A DNA stretch of 64,000 bases. It comes from Arenicellales bacterium (GTDB lineage Bacteria > Pseudomonadota > Gammaproteobacteria > Arenicellales > JAJDZL01). Below the pieces are notes generated by a model. It made no database searches. It was not told the DNA's origin and worked only from the letters and a program-made list of their open reading frames with translations. The number at the start of each line of letters is the position of its first letter. The stretch's first letter is position 1. Below are positions 9,158 through 19,120 of this stretch, piece by piece. The stretch is from the NCBI GenBank assembly GCA_958295885.1, contig OY282380.1:4325109-4389108 (forward strand), given 5' to 3'. The translations under genes were made by a program, and so were the position numbers.

Positions 9158-9537
9158 TCTGTATTTCTAATTCACTGAATGACTGAATCTACAGATCAAG
9201 CAGTTCTCGGCCGCAAAATATAAAGGCTATAGTTCTCCAGCCCATTAGAATGACGATTCACTTATCTATGTCGTGTAGTTATCGGAACTAGCATGACAAT
9301 TTAGACCTTAGCGAGACTGATTCATTTTCACCAGCATACTGACATCCGCTTAGCCACGTGATGCGGAGACAAGCTCAATGAGAGTGATCTCCCATTGGAT
9401 TGCCCGGATTACCATGAACTAGAGGACTATTCTCATTGCAGCAGAATAATCTCTCAGAATTTTTGTTTATCTTACGCGAATGACCAACTGCAAAATTGAT
9501 CGAAACACATGCTGATTGTAATTTTCCAGCAACTTGT
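9158..9537. other. Intergenic region
   Basis: No gene seen. It separates the SLOG gene (upstream on the minus strand) from the TIR-Nmad2 pair and should hold the promoter of the latter. I could not fix a promoter with confidence. Confidence 0.4.
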
Positions 9538-10365
9538 CTATTCGCGACTTCTCTTCCCCACAACATTGATAAGACCGCGCAAAATCAATACGATGGCTTG
9601 ATCAATGTGTGGCGTGGTTGCGAGCGTGGCATTTTCCTTAGCCGAAAGACCGTTGTTAAGGTCAATGCTGGAAAAATTTTCGAATTCTTCCAGCCCCGTC
9701 CAAACATTTTGACTGAACATTCGTTTTTTAACAAGTCCAAGGCTTTCTGCGATGTCGCGAGCGCATCCTCCAAAGCCGCCAATCACAAATAGCGGCTGCC
9801 TTGCCTTTAACGACAGCAGCGCCTCTTCACCAATACCAGGCATAGTCCCTTTATACTCTTCAGTTCTGCCACCTAGAATAATTCGAGCTTTAGTCTGCTT
9901 CAGCATATGGCGTCGCATCGCGGTGAGGCCCTCTGACCATTGCGCATCTGTCGGCTTCATTGTCTTGAGTTGTTTTCGCTGCTGCATGGTCATTTGTTCC
10001 CCTTCCATGTCCAGACAGACAAGGTTGGCGGAGCCATTCAGATTTTCCGCAGTTTCCTCAAGCTCGTCAAAGGGCATTTGAATATGGACCGGCCACGCCA
10101 AATAGTTTGTAACACCTGCGTGACCATCGTCGTCGTTGCTTACAGGTTGGTAGCGAGCTACGATCTCAAACAGCAATTCGCTAAATCCATGCTGACGTAA
10201 ATCTCCTCCGTAGACAAGACAGGATCCAAATCGGAGTACATAACGAGCAATCTCTACCATGGCATCGCGCAAGTGATCGATGCTCAATCCAAAAACTTCC
10301 ATGTCTGAGCTTTCAGAGGTAGATACCGCGATCCAATGTCTTGAAGGCACTGCTCGATTAATCAT
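9538..10365 (-). CDS. SLOG-domain protein paired with double TIR
   Basis: About 275 residues with a Rossmann-like SLOG fold: GSCLVYGGDLRQHGFSELLF (about 50-70), ARIILGGRTEEYKGTMPGIG (about 165-185) and PLFVIGGFGGCARDIAESLG (about 197-216). SLOG domains bind nucleotide-sugar or NAD-derived ligands; in Thoeris ThsA a SLOG domain senses the TIR product. Here the SLOG stands alone without SIR2 or a membrane segment. The chosen ATG at 10365 lies two bases after the TIR-TIR stop; a GTG at 10386 would overlap it by 19 bases. The tight coupling implies joint function, probably sensing or processing the TIR product. Confidence 0.85.
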   Translation of the reverse strand: MINRAVPSRHWIAVSTSESSDMEVFGLSIDHLRDAMVEIARYVLRFGSCLVYGGDLRQHGFSELLFEIVARYQPVSNDDDGHAGVTNYLAWPVHIQMPFDELEETAENLNGSANLVCLDMEGEQMTMQQRKQLKTMKPTDAQWSEGLTAMRRHMLKQTKARIILGGRTEEYKGTMPGIGEEALLSLKARQPLFVIGGFGGCARDIAESLGLVKKRMFSQNVWTGLEEFENFSSIDLNNGLSAKENATLATTPHIDQAIVLILRGLINVVGKRSRE

Positions 10366-10367
10366 AT

Positions 10368-11558
10368 TTATTTCTCTGCTATCCACTCCATTATACTTAG
10401 CAGTCTGACATTAGGCGCTATCTTGATGAACAAGTTTTCTTCCTCTTTCTCAATTGGCGGGTCAGGATACACAATCACCGAGTCCGCGTCCTCATCCCCT
10501 GCCCTGATAGGCAAGGAGGCTAGAGAGATCAGCTCAGGTGTACGAGGTATAAACTTCAAACTTGATTTTGATTCGGGACAGTGCAATCTGACCTGGCATT
10601 GCCAAAGAAAATCCTTAAGGACCTCATCCAGCAAACGATAAATGAGAAAGTCAATTCGATCAGCCTGCTGAACCTCCAGTCGGATATTCGGTACGTTTCC
10701 CATGTAGGGAAAACAGCGATCATCAATGTTGCTTATACAGTTGGCAACAACAAGCGGTCGATTTTCCAACTTCGCCAAAATTACTTCACGGCGGCACCAC
10801 ATCCGTGATGAATACGAATCTGTGTGTATGGCAACCATAGCACTGGATCGTACCTGTTCCGATAAGACTTTGTCAAATCGCAATCCTGCCGGAATATCAT
10901 GGACATCAAAAAAGCTCGACATTGAATGACGATAATGAATTCTGTCCCGGATAGCACGAGCAATTTTTTCTCCATTATTGTTATGGTCGCCTTTTGAATG
11001 GCTGAGAAAAATCTGCACCTTCTCGAGATATTTCTGGAGTCCATCCTCCGGTTCTGAAAGGTGTTTCAAGTGCGCCAAATAATGCCGAAGCATTCGGCAA
11101 ATTTCATATGTGAAATTCCCGATCAATTTCACTAGTTTCTGCTCGGTAGAACCCTTCCAATCATACCATCGCAACGCCTGCACCGGCAGATCGGGTAAGT
11201 CAGTCGCCTCAGATTCAATCAACACTGGAAATATCCGCGTACGTAAGCCTTTGTCCTCAGTCTGCTCTACAAGATCCTGCAAATACTCAGTCCAAGCACC
11301 ATCTTCGATTAAATTCGAATCAATCAAAACCAATATCGCAGTAGTTTCAGCCTCAGCCAGATCAATCAACCGGGGGGCTGCAGAATTCGGTTCGGGAGTG
11401 TCTCTATAAACAACATTGATGTCATTGCCACCTGACACATTTTTGAAGATGCTTCGATTGAAGTGCTCCCTTACTGCCTGTGCAATTGGCCGGCCTTGTT
11501 CGAAATGAGGATGGTAGACGACATAAACTGCCAAGAAGAGCTGTCCAGAGTCAGTCAT
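10368..11558 (-). CDS. Double-TIR protein
   Basis: A 396-residue protein with two TIR-like units. The first (about 8-130) begins LFLAVYVVYHPHF and has AILVLIDSNLIEDGAWTEYL but lacks a Glu at the usual catalytic place. The second (about 180-310) begins VQIFLSHSKGD, continues SSFFDVHDIPAGLRFDKVL, and has the expected Glu in SRMWCRREVILAK. A C-terminal tail of about 80 residues is not recognised. One active and one inactive TIR suggests an intramolecular scaffold. It is the first gene of a two-gene unit with the SLOG gene. Confidence 0.85.
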   Translation of the reverse strand: MTDSGQLFLAVYVVYHPHFEQGRPIAQAVREHFNRSIFKNVSGGNDINVVYRDTPEPNSAAPRLIDLAEAETTAILVLIDSNLIEDGAWTEYLQDLVEQTEDKGLRTRIFPVLIESEATDLPDLPVQALRWYDWKGSTEQKLVKLIGNFTYEICRMLRHYLAHLKHLSEPEDGLQKYLEKVQIFLSHSKGDHNNNGEKIARAIRDRIHYRHSMSSFFDVHDIPAGLRFDKVLSEQVRSSAMVAIHTDSYSSRMWCRREVILAKLENRPLVVANCISNIDDRCFPYMGNVPNIRLEVQQADRIDFLIYRLLDEVLKDFLWQCQVRLHCPESKSSLKFIPRTPELISLASLPIRAGDEDADSVIVYPDPPIEKEEENLFIKIAPNVRLLSIMEWIAEK

Positions 11559-11617
11559 GTTCGATTCTCATAGTCGTGGAGAACAGTTTCGTCAATGTTT
11601 TGCGAGCTGTAGCGATT

Positions 11618-12219
11618 TCAGCCATTTCTTTTTTTCATAGGCCTGCTTAAATCAAACTGGCATCTGCTCCTTCCATCAAACGCTGCGTCAACAAGAAAAT
11701 TAAGTTTATCAGGCGAAAGCCGTTCCCAGGGAACGACTGAAATATTTACGTTCGGCGCGGCCAGATTGTCAATGATTCGCTCGGGCAAATGTGGATAAAG
11801 AATTTTGAACGCCTCACGTTCATTGATATCTGTCCACGAGTTGATGTCTGGGTAAATCAAGCGTTTTTCCTGATAACCATACGCTGAAGTAAATCTGGAG
11901 CAATTTACGGATGGCAGATTAACGACAAGAATTCCTGACTTCTTATTCCTTTTTCCATCAAACATACTTGAGTAAAGTTCCCAATCAACATGCTTTCTGG
12001 ATTTTGTCTCCGTGCCGGCCAGAAGGATTGTAACGGTTGAATCTCTTAGATAGCTGTCACGAATTTTTTTCGAATGGTCTGGTCGTTCCAATATTCGGGT
12101 ATTTCACCACTGCCAACCGACTTGTCGAGGAACACTCCAAAGCGCTTACCGAGCCGAATTAACTCATTTTTATATGCTTGGTCGTTTTTGTGGTGGTAAC
12201 TGATGAATATTTTGTGCAT
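11618..12219 (-). pseudogene. ThsB-like TIR (DUF1863) with homopolymer frameshift
   Basis: ATG at 12219 starts MHKIFISYHHKNDQAYKNEL, followed by FGVFLDKSVGSGEIPEYWND. At about 12066-12072 a run of seven A bases (minus strand) shifts the frame; eight would continue into KKIRDSYLRDSTVTILLAG, with the conserved Glu in SRKHVDWELYSSM and a C-terminal DLSRP as in the 4.4-kb gene. The protein is otherwise full length (about 200 residues). The lesion could be a mutation, phase variation at the A-run, or an assembly error. Confidence 0.85.
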
Positions 12220-12301
12220 GACAATTTCGTTCTCAAAATAGGACAGTTAAATTCAAATTAGTACAAAATGAGGCTCTAGGTTGTTTTCAAAAAAAACATT
12301 T

Positions 12302-12733
12302 CTACACCGCTAAAATTAGGAACCAACTTATGGAAATAACCAGAAAGGCGATAGGCATAAACAACGCAGTCATTATTCTTCTGTAAAAGCCGCTTGCCTT
12401 GAAAACGAAATTTTCTTGTTCAAAAAAATTGATTGGTAAATTTTTTTCCAGCTTCAGGAGAATTTTGCGTTTTGCATACAGCTTTCCCGTTACAGAAAAC
12501 AGTGCCAACATCCATGACAGGGATACAACGAAACCCACCACCGGCAACATAAGCTCCAAATTTAATTTTTCATCAACCGGAACAAAGCGGTGCAGTAAAA
12601 CCGATGCTGCGATTATGCCTGCAACCATGCTTGAATAAAGTTTATTCAATCCTTCTCTCGCCGCCGCCACCTGTTCAGCCAGCTCAGCGTGAAGTTTATA
12701 GGTTTCAAATAACAGTTGACGGTCGTCGGACAT
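12302..12733 (-). CDS. RipA-family oligomeric membrane protein
   Basis: A 143-residue protein with a charged N-terminal helix (LFETYKLHAELAEQVAAARE) and three membrane helices (about 33-52, 62-85, 118-140). A basic loop reads YAKRKILLKLEKNLP. Length and layout match the RipA family of small inner-membrane proteins. It lies between two TIR genes on the same strand. A membrane partner next to TIR signal producers would suit a pore-type effector, as with TM effectors in CBASS and Thoeris; that role is my inference. Confidence 0.75.
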   Translation of the reverse strand: MSDDRQLLFETYKLHAELAEQVAAAREGLNKLYSSMVAGIIAASVLLHRFVPVDEKLNLELMLPVVGFVVSLSWMLALFSVTGKLYAKRKILLKLEKNLPINFFEQENFVFKASGFYRRIMTALFMPIAFLVISISWFLILAV

Positions 12734-12848
12734 CGTTCATTTCTCCGCCCTTGTGCAAGTTGAATTTAAACCCACTGCATCGACTCCAATTGTTGACTTC
12801 TGCACATTTGTCATATTTTTGTGCAGATGTTTTTTAGCAGTCGATATC

Positions 12849-13352
12849 TTAGATTATCGATAATAGGTATTCCAGATTTACCGTACTCTGCACATTATCG
12901 ATGACCCATTTGTCTAATTGGTCTCGATTTCCCAAGGAATTCAAAGCCCCTACGACGGACGGCAAACGAGGTACGTCCTTGTACATGATCTTGGCACGGG
13001 GTTTTTCCATGGCGTGAGCTCCACCAATCTCGTATCCAATCCACATTGACACCGCAATTTCCTCAGTTACACTGACCAGAAACCCGTCGCAAATTCTGAT
13101 GTTATTCATTATGTATTCTGGCAACTTGTATGAGTCACCTTCGACATAATTGTCCCACTCTGTCATGTATACATACACACGGTGTTTATTCGAGATATAT
13201 TTCGCTTCTTTCTCGGCCTGAGGATCGCCAGTTTTGTGAGACATGAAAACAAGTTTGTCTTCAACGGCTTTGCTAGCTAGAACACTCTCTGAACGGAGGA
13301 TACTTGTAATCTCCCTATTAGGTTGAATTAATTTATTAAATCTAATGGCCAT
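12849..13352 (-). CDS. TIR-domain protein
   Basis: A 167-residue protein with an N-terminal extension of about 30 residues, then KLVFMSHKTGD (beta-A), HRVYVYMTEWDNYVEGDSYK (beta-B and the BB loop), ICDGFLVSVTEEIAVSMWIG and the conserved Glu in MWIGYEIGGAHAME. It is probably the first gene of the minus-strand run that continues with RipA (115-base gap). It differs from the DUF1863 branch, so the island carries several unrelated TIR types. Confidence 0.85.
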   Translation of the reverse strand: MAIRFNKLIQPNREITSILRSESVLASKAVEDKLVFMSHKTGDPQAEKEAKYISNKHRVYVYMTEWDNYVEGDSYKLPEYIMNNIRICDGFLVSVTEEIAVSMWIGYEIGGAHAMEKPRAKIMYKDVPRLPSVVGALNSLGNRDQLDKWVIDNVQSTVNLEYLLSII

Positions 13353-13604
13353 TTAATTTCATTTAATGTTTATAAAATTCCAATGTTTCAAATCATTTAA
13401 GAATACGTGTAAGCTACGAAGTCATTAAATTCAATCGAATGGCTTTCCACTGTCATGACATAAGTTCGGCATCCATTGAGAACAGCCTAGGCTATTCCAG
13501 TGTTCTCAAATACATCAAAACGGAAACATTTCTCGACGGAGTCGCCGCGATGACATCATCAATGCAATATCTGTGCTTTTGAACACCACAGTAGGAACTG
13601 TCAG

Positions 13605-13698
13605 CGATTCTTTGTGACTTCAGTTTTGAACTGATTGTCGCAAAGAATCGTAAGTCATTGATACTATGGTATTGATACTTTTTCGCCAGTATTGATAC
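13605..13698. promoter_or_regulatory. Dyad plus three ATTGATAC repeats
   Basis: CGATTCTTTG (13605) pairs with CAAAGAATCG (13641), enclosing a smaller palindrome CAGTTTTGAACTG. It is followed by three direct copies of ATTGATAC at 13657, 13671 and 13691. The site is about 250 bases upstream of the TIR gene at 13352 and just before the transposase relic at 13692. It may be an operator or an IS end. Confidence 0.45.
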
Positions 13699-14335
13699 AA
13701 ATTTTGCCCGTGAAACCTACGGTCGAAATTCTCATTCAGGAGCTGCGCCATTGCGTCCAGCAAGTACCAGATCCGTGCATCGGCACCAAAACCCATTACC
13801 GCTTCAACGACATCAGCATGACTGCCTTTTCGTGTTCTTCATGCAGTCATCATAGTTCGTGGACCATCAGCAACATTTTCACGAAGCACACAGCGACAAC
13901 ACCCGTCATCCACTGTTCGGCTTTGAGTCGCATCCCGACTGACCATCACGTCCATCAAACCTTAGACGACTGCGACTAGCAGCTGTACTAAATCGGCTTT
14001 CGATAATTTGCTTTTAATAATTATAGCATATTCAATGACTTATAAATTTATTTTTTCTCGTCGGACGCAATCTCATCCCCTTGGATGGGGTACAGTTTCA
14101 TCCTTCTAGAAAAGTTCAATGTCCACAGTGCAACGTCCATGCCAAACTCGCTGAAACCAATTATTATCATGGTGTTCTGTGCACCATCTTGGTCACCGAT
14201 GGTCACAGCCGCGTCGTGTTGTTGCGCTCGGAGTTCATCCGTCCGCGAGCTGATCTGCTCAAATTTCATCCCGATAGCGATTGTGACTTCCGTGCGGAAA
14301 CTGAAGTCTTTTCGATAGTGACAGGACTGATATAG
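13692..14335 (+). pseudogene. Decayed DDE transposase remnant
   Basis: Several pieces in different frames fit one transposase: an N-terminal VQQVPDPCIGTKTHYRFNDI, then SALSRIPTDHHVHQTLDD, and from about 14085 GVQFHPSRKVQCPQCNVHAK and SRVVLLRSEFIRP, which match the catalytic-Asp region of a family with a CPxC motif. Frameshifts and deletions make it inactive. I cannot assign an IS family name. Confidence 0.5.
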
Positions 14336-15384
14336 TTAATTTCAAAAATCCAAAATTCAATCCAGGTGGAAACAGCCCGCGAATTCGCTCAAATTAAGAA
14401 TGGTCCCCCGAACTCTGATCATTGAGAAGCGAACCTAGTTTCGAGAAGCCGCGGGCCCGGTTCATCGGTCAGTTGGGGACCCAAAATCAGCTGTCGGCGA
14501 AAATTTTCCGAGCCTGTATCAGAATGTTTCCACAGAATGCCTGGTATACAGTTCAACAGAGATGACAGGCAATGGCGGGAACTTGATCTATTGGAAAAGT
14601 CGAAAGATGAATTTCAAGTGCCGGGGCAGCAGCCAAAAATACGGTCCAATTGACCTGCTGCGGGAACTATTACATGCTGAGGCCTGCAGCTCGACGGTCA
14701 GTCAACAAAGCGGCAAAATCTGTGGGAGCCATGATCGCGCGGATACCCAAGAGAACTCATGTGCCAACAAAACCCTCTGCCGCCGAATTTTTGTTGAACA
14801 ATGAACGCTGAGTGAAATTCACAAGCAAAATTCTTCGTGTGAATAGAAAGGTTGTAGATCATCGCCATTACGAATTTATGACTCACTGGTCAAACTGAAC
14901 TGGCGTCTTCAAGAATAACTGCGAATAATCTCATGTGCGTTCTGGCGCTGCCTCTCGCTGAAACAATTCTCAACAGGCAGAACATCAACCAACCTGTCTG
15001 GTTCGAAAAAACACCGACAGCATCATAAACGATTCGTTCTGCAATGTGATTCCCGCAACTCAATGAAAGTCGAACTGACCAAGATCAAACGGTCTTTCCT
15101 GTTCAGTTTGGTTGCGATCCATCTCACAAAGAATGCATCAATTTCGATATGCGAGAAGGCCAATATCCGAGTGAGGTGATTAATAGGGGACTCGAAATTG
15201 ATGGGATTCCACTTTTGATATGCACTGAGGGCATCAGTTTTTTCAAAGAGCAGCGGTGCGTGCAAGTCAGCTCTTTAAATTGAACTGTCGTCCAGCCGGA
15301 CGACAAATGGGTGGAGTCGAGGGCTGGCGCGTTTAGTTTTAGGTTGAGGGGTTGACTGTTGCCGACGGCTTTCGCCGGTTGTCG
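14336..15384. other. Decayed DNA without a supported gene
   Basis: Only short frames with atypical composition are present and none has recognisable motifs. The stretch is the 3'-exon side of the group II intron and probably consists of older mobile-element debris. Confidence 0.4.
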
Positions 15385-15424
15385 GTGTCTCAATCTCAAC
15401 CATAGCTACGTTTCCATACCCCCG

Positions 15425-15465
<41 letters not shown>

Positions 15466-15480
15466 GTTCAAAAATTTTGC

Positions 15481-16806
15481 TTACGCCCACGGCAAGTTCT
15501 TCGTCTTCGGCGACAGGCATACCAAACCGTGGTCGTTCCACAGTCGTTTGTTGGAGAAACGCACGTATTTCCCTGCCTTTACCTGATGCTTCCGACAGAA
15601 CCATTGTCGCAGCCGTTTGGTCGTATGATTATCAATCGCGGAATAGGCAGGACTGACCTGACCCAAATGGAAATAGTTCGACCCGCCGGACAGCATCCAG
15701 TTGAGACGTTTGACCATTTCCTGCGAATCCATCAATCCATACTTACAACTTTCTATTTCGCTGACCTTGCGGCATAGACTTTGTACGCTTGCTTTGCTGG
15801 GACGAGTGCCGATGTAGGCACTGCCGTCTCTACGGTAATTCCATCCGATTCGGTAGCCGAGAAATTTCATCGACTCCTGCGGACCGCGCAGACCGCGCGT
15901 TTTGTCGCGGTTGGTCGGCAACTGCAACTGATTCATCATCCGTTCAACTGCCGTCAGCATCTGCCGTGCAGAACTTCTGCCGAAAATGCTCAAATCATCC
16001 GCATATCACACGATGTGCGCGCCAAACCACTGGGCGTAGCCAAACCGCTTCCAGCCGACAATGAAACGGCGCATGTACACATTGCTCAACAAACCCGAAA
16101 TCGGCGCACCCTGAGGCGTACCCTTTCGTTCCTTGCGAGCACGACATGACGTTCCGCCACCGCCGTCCTTGGCAACGACCGGCATTTCCAACCACGCTTT
16201 GATCAGACTAGGCATCCTGCCATCGCTGACGCGACGCACCACGCTTTTCATCAACCGCGCATGTGGAATTTCGCCAAAATAGTTGCTCAGATCACAATCC
16301 ACGACTTCGTTGAAGCCCCGGTTAACCAGAGCGTGTGCGCGATTCACCGCATCGTTCGCACTTCGTTTCGCACGGTAGGCATACTGTTCATCCTGTAGAT
16401 CGGCCTCGAAGATCGGCGACAATATCAGCATTGCCGCCGTCTGCGCCACCCGATCCCGTATGCACGCTATACCCAGTTTGCGAAACCTGCCGGATTCCTT
16501 CTTGGGTATCTTCACCTCAAGAACCGCGCCCGGCTGGTACGTCCCACGTCTTAAATCCAGCGACAATTCCCCGAGCCAGCGATCTACGCTCTTCGCTTCG
16601 ATAGGTGCGAAACTCTCACCGTCCACTCCCGCAATGCCGCCGTTTCGGCGCACCATGCGGTAGGCTTCCCGCAGAAAATCATCGCGCCACATCTTGTCGC
16701 TCAACGTATAAAATCGAAACTCAGGTTCTGCCTTCGCATTTGCATATAGAACCTTCTGGAATTTCTGAAGCTTATTTGATTCTGATAGACTCTCGTCAGT
16801 AATTAT
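15481..16806 (-). pseudogene. Group II intron reverse transcriptase/maturase with nonsense and start lesions
   Basis: Reading KAEPEFRFYTLSDKMW, GIAGVDGESF, QDEQYAYRAKRSANDAVN and KGTPQGAPISGLLSNVYMRR, this is a typical intron RT with maturase domain and no endonuclease domain (about 441 codons). Two defects are visible. An in-frame TGA at 16008-16006 directly precedes the YADD motif, where Arg (CGA) is usual. The frame extends upstream to 16806, where an ATA codon sits seven bases after AAGGAAG, in place of the expected ATG. The intron could move only if the protein is supplied in trans. Confidence 0.85.
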
Positions 16807-17325
16807 TGCCTTGCTTCCTTCTTATCCTGTTTTGAACCAGGGCTCCTTTCCTCCGCCGGCATTACCCGACCTCTTCGGTACTACGAGCCCATCCGCCACC
16901 CAAACGACCCGACCTGTCCCTCGCGGGCTGTCGGTTTGGTGCGTGCGACACCATCGCCAGGGCTTCCCGTGTTGCTGCTTCTTCCCTCTTCCATACGTGC
17001 CGACGCCACTACCCCGGCGAGAGTGGACAGTGCTTTTGTCGCTCGCTTCCTGTTCCTACTTCCAGTCTTCCCCTTACTCTAGGAGGGTCGACTCTCGCAA
17101 TTGCCGGTTTCGGGGCCTGCTCGGCGTTCACTCACGTTTCGGCCCGCATGTTTGCTAAGTCGCTCAACCGCGACCTTTTTTACACCAGAGTGCTTCAGTC
17201 CATGTCGTTACCTCCATCATAAACCTGTACCATTTAATACTCCGCCCTGATTGCTACCAACCGGAGCGACAGTTGTTGTGTGGGGTTCGCACCCACCAAA
17301 AAGAAGTGCCTTTCCACGGCACACT

Positions 17326-18223
17326 CAAATCTAATGACTGAGATGCATATGGAGACGAACAGTGGCCCCAAGGACCTTGCTGCCTACTGCAAATGCCCGC
17401 GCAAAAAGTGAGGCTTGGTGAGAGTCTTTTTTAAGTTTTTGGGTGCGAACAATCAGTCGCGTCGGCGACTAATTCTAAATAGTCGAAAAAATCAGATAAA
17501 CGAATGGGACCAGGTTCTTCAGTTCATGAGACAACAATAATCCACCTTGTGCTTCCATTCCGGCGACCAAGTGTTGGAAACTTCTTTCAAATTACAAAGC
17601 CAAAATTTACAGTGCCTCCTCCTCGATTGGATGCATTGAATCTTCCCAGACTGGCGCTCTTTAAACCAGTACAGATTACCAGTCTGAATCAGCGCTTATA
17701 AATAGTAAATTCGACGATCAAGCTCTCAGTGCTAGAGGACTTGCGTGTACGAGTGCGTACTTCGGTATGACGGAATCGGCATTTAAGTTTGGGAAGGGTC
17801 ATCGCGGCCGGTGATTAGAAACATAAGCATGCCTCACCGCCTAGAAACCAGAAAATCCATGAAAGTCATATCCGCTATGGCATCATAACGCAGGTAGCAG
17901 AATTGTGGTTGAAGTTATCGAATAAGGACCGAAGGCACACGGACTCTACGAAGGGATGAGCCTATAGCCAATAGGCAGCATCCACGGTCTGTAGCGATAC
18001 TATCTCAGTTTGATGGGTTGCGTGATCTGCTAGATTGAAACTCTATCTATCCAAGTACGGTGTCGGACGCTTGGTCGGTACACTGAACGGGGAGTTTGGA
18101 AAGTCTTCCAAAAGCTGGCTTCAACTTGACGTGGCGAACATGCGATTGGAACATGGTCCGGTGCCCAAACCTTATTCATTGGATGCGAATTTCAACTCAG
18201 AAACTTGAGTCAGGTAAAATCAA
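17326..18223 (+). other. 5' exon side of intron; IS4 C-terminal remnant
   Basis: No intact gene. Around 18030-18160 a plus-strand frame reads VGTLNGEFGKSSKSWLQLDV, which matches the C-terminus of the IS4-type transposases at 600-680 and 51.3 kb. It is followed near 18197 by the same terminal CAGAAACTTGAGT. The rest holds nothing recognisable. Confidence 0.5.
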
Positions 18224-19120
18224 TTAATTTTTTTCAGGACCGTCTCCTAAAACTGCAGAAATTCGGTTTGCAAGGCTATTACGTAATTCCTGCGGTGTGT
18301 CCCAGACAATATGGTTGTACTGACGGGTGTCAAAATGAATTTTGTTCAATACATCTTTTCGACACGAATAAATGACCGGGATGTCGAGTCCGTGAGCGAA
18401 ACCAGCTTCATAATATACGCTCCCGCGAGCTCCATCTTCTCCTTGAGTAAAATCAGCGACCACGAAACGGGATCGCTTGATATCTGCGATTATCTCATCG
18501 TCTATTTTATTGACATGTTCTTTTTTGTCGATTCGAAGCGGTTTGTATCCCGCATCTTCAATTCCGAGTTTAATGCCCAGTTCCCATGCATCAGCAATGG
18601 ATTCATCGAACCACATGGCTACAAATGCCTGCGATGATTCACTATGCGCCTTCTCAAGTTCTGCGACGCGAGCGTAGCCTTCCACAGTGAGATCATGTTC
18701 GTCAGAATCTGATTCACTTCCTGTCAGCCAATTTTGTTTCTTCAAATAATCCAATAATAAATGCACTTCACCCATGTCAATCGATTCAGAGAATGCGATT
18801 GCTGGACATGTAACGTCAGGATTCGATAAAGGTACTGCTCCTCCAATTTGCGGCGTTTGATCATGGATATATTGAAGGAGTCGGTCTGCACGCACTCTAA
18901 CTGATAGATCTTGATTTTGCCTAGTTTCTTCAATCGTCTTTGTTGTGATTTCAGGACATACATTTCCGAGCCGCCGCTGATTGATCAACCATGTTGTAAT
19001 TCGCGCTATATGTTGTAATGCCGATTTCGGCATTACAACATCAGCCATAACTTTGGGCATGGCCGGCGCGGGCTCTCCAACACCTTGTTTCAACTCAATC
19101 TTCTGGCCTTCACCTTCCAT
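18224..19120 (-). CDS. Deoxyribosyltransferase-like (TIR-related fold) protein
   Basis: A 298-residue protein. Residues about 30-150 are helical and contain VCPEITTKTIEETRQNQDL. Residues about 165-290 match the nucleoside 2-deoxyribosyltransferase-like family: QAFVAMWFDESIADAWELG, a central DADF-like VVADFTQGEDGARGSVYYEA with GFAHGLDIPVIYSCRKD. This fold is related to TIR and acts on nucleoside or NAD-type glycosidic bonds in characterised relatives. In this island a defence role is plausible. An alternative start at MPKSALQHI would shorten it by 29 residues. Known substrates: none visible. Confidence 0.8.
   Translation of the reverse strand: MEGEGQKIELKQGVGEPAPAMPKVMADVVMPKSALQHIARITTWLINQRRLGNVCPEITTKTIEETRQNQDLSVRVRADRLLQYIHDQTPQIGGAVPLSNPDVTCPAIAFSESIDMGEVHLLLDYLKKQNWLTGSESDSDEHDLTVEGYARVAELEKAHSESSQAFVAMWFDESIADAWELGIKLGIEDAGYKPLRIDKKEHVNKIDDEIIADIKRSRFVVADFTQGEDGARGSVYYEAGFAHGLDIPVIYSCRKDVLNKIHFDTRQYNHIVWDTPQELRNSLANRISAVLGDGPEKN

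Noticed and set aside
4396..10365. Canonical Thoeris locus (ThsA + ThsB)
   Set aside because: No SIR2-SLOG or TM-macro ThsA gene is present; the only SLOG protein stands alone.
13657..13698. Plasmid replication origin with iterons
   Set aside because: Only three short repeats and no replication initiator gene nearby.
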